Shown here: piece by piece, positions 1-5,127 of the stretch | Position numbering within the stretch: the stretch's first letter is position 1 | Layout: each line of letters starts with the position of its first letter | Source of the DNA: Lachnospiraceae bacterium | GTDB lineage: Bacteria > Bacillota > Clostridia > Lachnospirales > Lachnospiraceae | Assembly: GCA_900751785.1 (NCBI GenBank) | Contig: CAADSM010000125.1 | Coordinates: 1-5,989 of the forward strand | DNA length: 5,989 nucleotides | Direction of reading: 5' to 3' | Made by a program: the position numbers and the translations under genes | Notes under the pieces: model-generated | Told to the model about the DNA's origin: nothing | The model's input: only the letters and a program-made list of their open reading frames with translations | Databases searched by the model: none

Positions 1-19
1 AACTAATTTATAATAGCAA

Positions 20-685
20 GTGTTTCAGGGCGTCCGTTATGTTCCGCACAACGTCCGCTCTGAAACGCATCGGTGTCCGCTGGGCTCCGCAGAATGCACA
101 CAATACAAATTTGGACAAAATGAAGATGAAGAAGATCAACGATTTCGATGCAAATCCTTAGCTACGATTTACAATTTTTTTATTAATCAAAATGGTAAAG
201 TTAGTATTAGAAAAGGGAAAATGAATGAATTGTATAAGTTCATTGTAGATGATAGTGCTTTTTCAGTTGAACATTTTATTATAAGTAATACAAAAAGCAA
301 AAAAATAATAGTAGAAAAAGATGAATATATAATCAATGATACGATTTATCGTCGCTATGTAAACAATTTTTTTAATTTTATTTTTATTGATAATAACTTA
401 AACTCATCTTTGGGAAATAACTGGTTGCCTAAAAAACTTGAAATACTAAAGGATAAAGAACTCCCATGTGAATACTCAAAGATGATTATAGAAAAAGTAG
501 ATAAACTTGGAAATGAATTTGAAAAAAGAGGGGGAGACAACTATAGGGACAATTTAGATCTGTTTTTTGCAAGAGAATTTAAAGAAATGTATATAGAATA
601 TACAAAATCAGCGCTGGATAGTATTATTAGGAGAATTAAGGGGTATAAAGGAAAGTTAGATTTAAAATCTAATGGCGAAAAGTAG
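20..685 (+). pseudogene. C-terminal remnant of a DUF262/DUF1524-like HNH nuclease
   Basis: The open frame encodes 221 residues from a GTG at 20; an in-frame TAG lies just upstream at 14-16 and there is no visible ribosome binding site. Residues 1 to about 30 are encoded by the GC-rich repeat and look foreign. From about residue 40 the text resembles the C-terminal half of DUF262-type proteins: RFRCKSLATIYNFF (41-54), then SVEHFII (82-88) as the likely HNH-type Glu-His, then NFIFI (119-123) and LNSSLGN (127-133) followed by a Lys pair (138-139). Members of this family (GmrSD-like) are often restriction or phage-defence nucleases, with an N-terminal ParB-like DUF262 domain carrying a DGQQR-type motif. 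That whole domain is absent, so this is probably a 5'-deleted, inactive relic. The family call rests on motif memory. An unrelated AT-rich accessory protein is the alternative. Confidence 0.5.
21..100. repeat. GC-rich inverted-repeat element in AT-rich DNA
   Basis: These 80 bases have 47 G or C (59%), against roughly 25% in the coding sequence just downstream. The core is an imperfect inverted repeat: arm 22-37 pairs with arm 51-66 at 13 of 16 positions, starting with a perfect GTTTCAG/CTGAAAC, around a 13-base loop. The motif TCCG recurs five times (near 33, 43, 54, 76 and 86). This looks like a structured non-coding or mobile-element-end sequence rather than native coding DNA, although one reading frame runs through it into the next gene. 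No run of T follows, so it is not an ordinary terminator. I do not recognise the element. Confidence 0.5.
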
Positions 686-1080
686 TTACTTGTTGCATGC
701 AATTCTCATTCAATTTGGTGGTTCCTTAATAAATCTTTTTGAGAGTTCCGACGCTCAGTTATAACACCAATTTATGCTTTAATTAAGAACTAATTATTAG
801 GTTTAGTAGTACAAAATTATTACGGTGAAAGACGATTTATTTGAACTTATAAACAAAAAGTGAGTGTGCGCACTACTATAAATGTAAATTATGAAAGATT
901 AAGTAAAGATTTGAGCTTCAGCTTATGTATGTCATCATTCCGAAATGAGTGGAATTAGGTTGGTTGTAATGGGTAGAGCAAATATATCAGGCGGGATTTT
1001 GAGTTTATTATACTGGTAATCTAGACTAGCTAACATTAAGTAATTGTCACGAGATCAAGTAAAAGGAAGCCAATACAATT
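686..1080. other. AT-rich stretch without a convincing gene
   Basis: This stretch is about 30% GC and stops are frequent in all frames. It holds only short open frames: a GTG-started 32-codon frame at 860-958, with an open tail upstream interrupted by stops, and a 16-codon ATG frame at 969-1019. Neither has a ribosome binding site, and neither is recognisable. A perfect 10-base palindrome, TTGCATGCAA, lies at 693-702 just after the nuclease relic, and a weak hairpin at 740-757. I see no tRNA, CRISPR array or riboswitch. The most economical reading is degenerate accessory DNA. Confidence 0.5.
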
Positions 1081-1109
1081 TTGATATCGCGTTGTAACAC
1101 TACTAAAAT
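1081..1109 (+). promoter_or_regulatory. sigma-A type promoter for the phosphoesterase gene
   Basis: A -35 box TTGATA (1081-1086) and a -10 box TAAAAT (1104-1109) are separated by exactly 17 bases, each one mismatch from consensus. Transcription would start near 1116 and give a leader of about 34 bases. An overlapping TATGAT (1109-1114) is a second possible -10 but lacks a well-spaced -35. The promoter sits in the AT-rich segment, just before composition switches at the gene. Confidence 0.6.
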
Positions 1110-1135
1110 ATGATTTACAGATTTCTTTAAATGGA

Positions 1136-1140
1136 AGGAG
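1136..1140 (+). promoter_or_regulatory. ribosome binding site, phosphoesterase
   Basis: AGGAG lies 9 bases before the ATG at 1150. It decides that start over the ATG at 1131, which is in another frame. Confidence 0.8.
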
Positions 1141-1149
1141 AACATACCT

Positions 1150-1890
1150 ATGGCACTTTACGCACTAGGCGACCTCCACCTCAGCTTCCAGTCCGACAAG
1201 TCCATGGACATTTTCGGGAGCGTGTGGAAGCGCCACGAGCGCAAGATCGAGAAATATGTGAACCGGATCGTAAAACCGGACGATACCCTGGTGCTCACCG
1301 GCGACCACTCCTGGGGAAGGAAGCTGCCTGAGTGCAGGGAGGATCTCGCTTTCATCGAGCGGCTGCCGGGGCGCAAGATCCTGCTCCGGGGAAACCATGA
1401 CATGTTCTGGGACGCGAAGAAGACGGAGCGGCTGAATGAGGAATATAAGGACAGGCTGTTCTTCCTGCAGAATAACTTCGCAGTATACGAGGATTATGCA
1501 CTGGTTGGGACGAAAGGATTTACCTTTGAAGGTCCATTCTATCTCGACCGGTGGGGAAATATTACCGGCTGGGATGAAAAGAAAGAAGTGCAGGCCGAGA
1601 AGCTGGTCGCAAGGGAAATGGACCGGCTTCGGGAATCCTTCCGCCAGGCGGCGGACGCGGGATACAGGAAGTTCATTATGTTTCTTCACTATCCGCCGAC
1701 AAATATACTGGAAGAGACCTCGCCGTTTACGGAGATTGCGGAAGAGTACGGCGTTTCCGCTGTTGTCTATTCACACTGTCACGGAGTGAACCGTTTCGGA
1801 GACAGTATCCAGGGAGAGTTTCACGGGATCCGATATATGCTGGTGTCGGGTGATTTCCTGAATTTCCGTCCGGCGCTTGTGCTTCCGTGA
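1150..1890 (+). CDS. calcineurin-like metallophosphoesterase (COG1768-type)
   Basis: This 246-residue soluble protein has the ordered metal-binding motifs of the calcineurin-like phosphoesterase superfamily: GDLH (7-10), GDHSWG (51-56), GNHD (81-84), the HYPP histidine (180) and SHCHG (208-212). These normally bind a two-metal centre that hydrolyses phosphomono- or phosphodiesters. The length and the Gly-Asp-x-Ser-Trp second motif fit the small bacterial COG1768-type subgroup, whose physiological substrate is unknown to me. There is no signal peptide or membrane segment, so it should be cytoplasmic. The second motif has His53 where I recall a hydrophobic residue (GDISW). The gene has its own promoter and RBS, and the transporter 104 bases downstream has another promoter, so it is probably monocistronic. 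It is complete, with GC about 53%. Confidence 0.85.
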   Translation: MALYALGDLHLSFQSDKSMDIFGSVWKRHERKIEKYVNRIVKPDDTLVLTGDHSWGRKLPECREDLAFIERLPGRKILLRGNHDMFWDAKKTERLNEEYKDRLFFLQNNFAVYEDYALVGTKGFTFEGPFYLDRWGNITGWDEKKEVQAEKLVAREMDRLRESFRQAADAGYRKFIMFLHYPPTNILEETSPFTEIAEEYGVSAVVYSHCHGVNRFGDSIQGEFHGIRYMLVSGDFLNFRPALVLP

Positions 1891-1930
1891 CTTAATATGC
1901 AAAAATTTGTCGATTCCTGAAAAATTCATA

Positions 1931-1959
1931 TTGTGTATTTTTATGCATTCGGTTACAAT
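1931..1959 (+). promoter_or_regulatory. sigma-A type promoter for the transporter-iadA unit
   Basis: A -35 box TTGTGT (1931-1936) and a -10 box TACAAT (1954-1959) are spaced 17 bases apart, in a local AT-rich gap between two GC-rich genes. Initiation near 1966 gives a leader of about 30 bases. Two perfect ATGCAT palindromes (1943-1948 and 1965-1970) start 22 bases apart and bracket the -10. They could be an operator, but this is speculative. Confidence 0.6.
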
Positions 1960-1977
1960 AGTGGATGCATATCTAAA

Positions 1978-1985
1978 GGGAGGAG
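1978..1985 (+). promoter_or_regulatory. ribosome binding site, transporter
   Basis: GGGAGGAG, an almost full anti-16S complement, lies 9 bases before the ATG at 1995. Confidence 0.85.
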
Positions 1986-1994
1986 ACAAGTGCA

Positions 1995-3743
1995 ATGTTT
2001 GGAAAAAACAAAAAGGGGCGCGTTCCTTCAGCAAAAAAAGATTTTACTAAGCTGAAGACGCCCCATACTTATGTGATCATCTTTTTCGTAGTGATCGCCT
2101 GCTGGATTCTGACATTTCTGATCCCGGCGGGAAAATTCAGTACCCATGAGATCGAGTATACGGACGCCAGCGGCGAGACAGCCACAAGGACTGTCCTGAT
2201 GGCGGATCCCTTCCGGTACAGTTATAATCTGGATACAGATTTTGTGACGGATGCGCTTGCTGATATCAGTGAGGATACGGCGCTCATGGAGGAAATGGAA
2301 GTAGACTCTGAGGCGCTCGCAGCTCTGATGGAGACAGATTCTTCTGTCTGGACGCAGGAAGACCTGGATGCAGTTGGTATCAGCGACGATGAGATGTACA
2401 GCCTGTACGGCGAGGATTTTTATGACACAAGTGAAAAGCTCCACAAGACAGCAGGAATCTGGGGAACAGAGGACTTCGGCGGATTTGGATTCCTGAACTA
2501 TGTGTTCGAAGGTCTGGTCACCGGCGACCGCTCCGGCTCCGCAGTAGGTCTGTGTGCACTGATCCTTGTGATTGGCGGCGCATTCGGTATTATCATGAAG
2601 ACAGGAGCCATCGATGCGGGAATCTATGCATTTATCAGAAAGACAAAGGGGCTGGAGCGCCTGGCGCTGCCGCTGCTCTTTATCCTGTTTTCTCTGGGCG
2701 GGGCGACGTTCGGTATGGCGGAGGAATGTATTCCGTTCGCTATGATCATGGTCCCGTTTGTTATTGCGCTGGGGTATGACTCTATCGTGGCAGTGACCGT
2801 GACTTATGTGGCTTCCCAGGTGGGAAATGCAGTTTCCTGGATGAGCCCATTCTCTGTGGCAGTGGCGCAGGGGATCGCAGGAGTGCCGGTGCTCTCCGGC
2901 GCGAACTTCCGTCTGATCATGTGGGTAGTCGTGACCCTTGCCGCAGCCGGATTTATGATGTTTTACGCGGAGCGCATCCGCAAGACGCCGGAGAAATCCG
3001 TAGTATATGCGGGAGACGCCTATTTCCGTAACCGTATGGAGACAGTGACAGAAGAAGAGAGGGAGTTCAATCTTGGTCATAAGCTGATCCTTCTGGAAAT
3101 GCTGGCGGTCATGATCTGGATCGTCTGGGGCGTTACACAGCGCGGATTCTATATTCCGGAGATCGCATCCCAGTTCTTTGTCATGGGATTCGTGGCAGGT
3201 GTGATCGCTATTATCTTCAAGCTGAACGGAATGACGATCAACGGAATGGCTTCTGCGTTCCAGGGCGGAATTTCGGATCTGGCAGGTACCGCAGTGGTAG
3301 TCGGTATGGCGAAGGGAATCCTTCTTGTGCTGGGCGGATCTGACGCAGATGTGCCGTCTGTGCTGAATACCATTCTGTATGGAATCGGAACGGCTCTCGA
3401 GGGTGTTCCGGCGTTCATCGGAGCATGGTTTATGTATATCTTCCAGAGCCTGTTCAACCTGGTCGTGACTTCCAACTCAGGACAGGCGGCTCTGACCATG
3501 CCGATCATGGCGCCGCTCTCAGATCTGGTAGGCGTATCCAGACAGATCGCTGTCTTGGCATACCAGCTCGGCGCCGGCTTTGTGGACGCGTTCACTCCGG
3601 TATCAGCCAGCCTGATCGGTGTGCTCGGCGTGGCAAGGATCGAGTGGGGCAAATGGGCGAAGTTCCAGATCAAGATGCAGGCATTCTTCTTTGTGCTCGG
3701 CACCATATTTATCGCTATCGCAGTTGCGATCAATTTCCAGTAA
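1995..3743 (+). CDS. YfcC-family (DcuC/ArcD-like) membrane transporter with acidic loop insertion
   Basis: This 582-residue polytopic inner-membrane protein begins with a Lys-rich cytoplasmic N-terminus, then FxxLKTPHTYVI and a first span at about 26-46 ending in FLIPAGKF. Later spans begin around 183. Family signatures are GGAFGIIMKTGAID (194-207), GGATFGMAEECIPF (235-248), TSNSGQAALTMPIMAPL (492-508) and SRQIAVLAYQLGAGF (515-529). The family (C4-dicarboxylate anaerobic carrier fold) carries amino acids, peptides or dicarboxylates; individual substrates are mostly untested. The family is usually around 460-510 residues. The extra length is a segment between spans 1 and 2, where residues 80-147 hold 23 Asp/Glu and no Lys/Arg, predicted to face outside. 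iadA follows after 74 bases, probably in the same unit, suggesting isoaspartyl dipeptide or aspartate-type uptake (inference). The family call is strong; the substrate is not. Confidence 0.88.
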   Translation: MFGKNKKGRVPSAKKDFTKLKTPHTYVIIFFVVIACWILTFLIPAGKFSTHEIEYTDASGETATRTVLMADPFRYSYNLDTDFVTDALADISEDTALMEEMEVDSEALAALMETDSSVWTQEDLDAVGISDDEMYSLYGEDFYDTSEKLHKTAGIWGTEDFGGFGFLNYVFEGLVTGDRSGSAVGLCALILVIGGAFGIIMKTGAIDAGIYAFIRKTKGLERLALPLLFILFSLGGATFGMAEECIPFAMIMVPFVIALGYDSIVAVTVTYVASQVGNAVSWMSPFSVAVAQGIAGVPVLSGANFRLIMWVVVTLAAAGFMMFYAERIRKTPEKSVVYAGDAYFRNRMETVTEEEREFNLGHKLILLEMLAVMIWIVWGVTQRGFYIPEIASQFFVMGFVAGVIAIIFKLNGMTINGMASAFQGGISDLAGTAVVVGMAKGILLVLGGSDADVPSVLNTILYGIGTALEGVPAFIGAWFMYIFQSLFNLVVTSNSGQAALTMPIMAPLSDLVGVSRQIAVLAYQLGAGFVDAFTPVSASLIGVLGVARIEWGKWAKFQIKMQAFFFVLGTIFIAIAVAINFQ

Positions 3744-3750
3744 ATGAATC

Positions 3751-3785
3751 ATCCGGCCGGTGTACTGTCAGGTAACCGGCCGGAT
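3751..3785 (+). promoter_or_regulatory. perfect 11-bp hairpin between transporter gene and iadA
   Basis: Arm 3751-3761 (ATCCGGCCGGT) is exactly complementary to arm 3775-3785 (ACCGGCCGGAT), with a 13-base loop. It starts 7 bases after the transporter stop. No T-run follows (next bases TGTCATACAC), so it is not a standard intrinsic terminator. It may protect the 3' end of the transporter mRNA, mark a processing site, or partly attenuate iadA. Confidence 0.6.
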
Positions 3786-3801
3786 TGTCATACACAGATA
3801 T

Positions 3802-3807
3802 AAGGAG
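3802..3807 (+). promoter_or_regulatory. ribosome binding site, iadA
   Basis: AAGGAG lies 10 bases before the ATG at 3818. It supports that start over upstream ATGs at 3760 (wrong frame for the N-terminus) and 3785 (same frame, no RBS, and inside the hairpin). Confidence 0.75.
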
Positions 3808-3817
3808 AGATTTATCA

Positions 3818-5019
3818 ATGGTTACTATCATCAGAAATGCAAAAGTCTATCAGCCGGAATATGCCGGCGTGAAGGACATTCTCGTATTAGGAGACAGGAT
3901 CGCCGCACTCGGGGAGAATCTGAAAGCAGACTTCGGCGGATGTGTCGAAGGCCGGGGGGTTGGTGCGGGGGGACGGATGCGGAGGGCAGGGCGGCTGTCC
4001 GGGGATTCATCGCCAGCCATGAGCATATCCTCGGAGGAGGCGGAGAGGGCGGCTTCCACACACGGACACCGGAGGCTTCTCTGGGAGATCTGGTCCGAAA
4101 CGGCATAACCACGGTAGTGGGCTGTATCGGCACGGACGGCGTCGGCAGGGATATGACGGCTCTGCTGGCAAAGGCCCATGCCCTGGAAAATGAAGGGATC
4201 ACCACGTATGCCTACACAGGCTCCTATCAGGTCCCGGTACACACGCTGACGGACAGTCTGATGAAGGATATCATGATGCTGGATAAAGTGATCGGTGTGG
4301 GAGAGGTGGCGATTTCCGACCACCGCTCGTCCCAGCCTTCCTTCGAAGAGTTCGCGCGGATCGCGGCGGATGCCAGAGTGGCCGGGATGCTTTCCGGCAA
4401 GGCAGGGATCGTGAACGTTCATCTGGGAGACAGTGAGCGCAGGCTCGACCTGATCCGAAGGGTGATCAAAGAGACGGAGATCCCTGCTTCACAGTTCCTT
4501 CCCACCCATGTAAACCGGAATGCGGCGCTCTTCGAGGATTGCCTGAATCTTGCCGCAGAGGGTGGGAACATTGATTTTACGGGAAATGAGGATATCGACT
4601 ACTGGGAGACGATCTGCGATGAGGTGCGTGTGTGCAGAGGAATCCGCATGCTTTTGGATAGAGGCATTTCAAGCGACCGGTTCACCATTTCTTCTGACGG
4701 TCAGGGAAGCATGCCTGTCTTCAATGAAAAAGGAGACTTCCAGGGGATTGGGATTGGAAAAGCATCCTGCCTCCTGAAGGAAGTGCGGGAATGTGTCCAG
4801 CGGGAAGAGATTCCTCTGGAAATAGCGGTAAAGGGGATCACAAGCAATCCCGCCTCCATCCTGAAGCTGGAGAGAAAAGGACATATCAAAGTAGGGTTCG
4901 ATGCTGATATCTGTCTGCTGGAAGAAGGAACGCTGGAATTGAATACCGTGATCGCAAAAGGACAGATCATGGTAAGAGATGGAGAACAGAAAGTGTTCGG
5001 GACATTTGAGAGAGCGTAA
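3818..5019 (+). CDS. iadA: isoaspartyl dipeptidase (beta-aspartyl peptidase), reading frame broken by a frameshift
   Basis: IadA is an amidohydrolase-superfamily metallopeptidase that splits beta-aspartyl dipeptides in the cytoplasm. The N-terminus (MVTIIRNAKVYQPEYAGVKD) reads from 3818 to about 3950. The rest reads in a different frame from about 3973 to the TAA at 5017-5019, and the first frame runs on to a stop at 4108. Joined, the product is about 400 residues, against 390 for E. coli IadA. Expected residues are present: metal-ligand pair H-E-H (4018-4026), Glu of GGGGEGG (4045), Tyr of TGSY (4225), Glu of GVGEVAISDHRS (4303, at or beside the carboxylated-Lys position of E. coli), His of VHLGD (4420), His and Arg of PTHVNRN (4507, 4516) and Asp of SSDGQGS (4696). 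The break lies in a G-rich imperfect tandem repeat (3954-3980) and may be a recent mutation, sequencing error or recoding. The gene identity is firm; an intact product is uncertain. Confidence 0.85.
3954..3980 (+). repeat. imperfect G-rich tandem repeat at the iadA frameshift
   Basis: The unit GGGGGGTTGGTGC (3954-3966, 13 bases) is followed by GGGGGGACGGATGC (3967-3980, 14 bases). Removing 14 bases, or adding one G to either G6 run, restores the iadA frame. Two further GGG runs (3984-3986 and 3989-3991) follow, so the coding strand has four G-runs that might form a G-quadruplex, although one loop is 11 bases. Confidence 0.6.
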
Positions 5020-5025
5020 GCTTTT

Positions 5026-5046
5026 GCGGCAGAAGGCCCGCGTTTT
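5026..5046 (+). terminator. possible weak intrinsic terminator after iadA
   Basis: A short stem GCGG(C) / (G)CCCGC at 5026-5041 with one bulge is followed by TTTT at 5043-5046, shortly after the iadA stop. The stem is short, so this is tentative. Confidence 0.3.
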
Positions 5047-5073
5047 ATGAAATGTTAATAATGCTGATAATCG

Positions 5074-5100
5074 TACTGCCCGGCGTAATGCCGGGCAGTA
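5074..5100. terminator. hairpin between convergent genes, likely bidirectional terminator
   Basis: A perfect 11-bp stem (5074-5084 with 5090-5100, TACTGCCCGGC/GCCGGGCAGTA) has a 5-base loop. It lies in the 108-base gap between the ends of iadA (plus) and the aldehyde dehydrogenase gene (minus). Position and stem strength suit a shared terminator. T-tracts on either side are poor, so it may act as a weak terminator or an RNA 3'-end stabiliser. Confidence 0.55.
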
Positions 5101-5127
5101 AGTCTTATATTCTGATCCAATAAAATC

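Noticed and set aside
22..66. GTTTCAG...CTGAAAC ends resemble a CRISPR repeat.
   Set aside because: Only one copy is present, there are no spacers or second repeat, and the 13-base loop and internal TCCG motifs do not fit an array.
693..702. Perfect palindrome TTGCATGCAA.
   Set aside because: A 10-base palindrome in isolation is weak evidence, with no promoter or repeat partner that would make it an operator.
860..958. GTG-started 32-codon frame.
   Set aside because: It has no ribosome binding site and no recognisable motif, and the upstream frame has stops. At most it is a gene relic.
969..1019. 16-codon ATG frame (MGRANISGGILSLLYW).
   Set aside because: It is too short and has no AGGAG upstream; chance frames of this size are expected.
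1911..1930. CodY-box-like sequence (TTCCTGAAAAATT) before the transporter promoter.
   Set aside because: The best alignment to the 15-base consensus has about five mismatches, too many to claim.
2028..3080. Long 350-codon frame on the minus strand under the transporter gene.
   Set aside because: It is His/Cys/Arg-rich shadow text with no family resemblance. The plus-strand frame has RBS, promoter and clear family motifs.
3760..3950. N-terminal extension of the downstream iadA frame starting at ATG 3760.
   Set aside because: Its residues are Arg-rich and unlike IadA, it begins inside a hairpin, and the true N-terminus is visible in the other frame from 3818.
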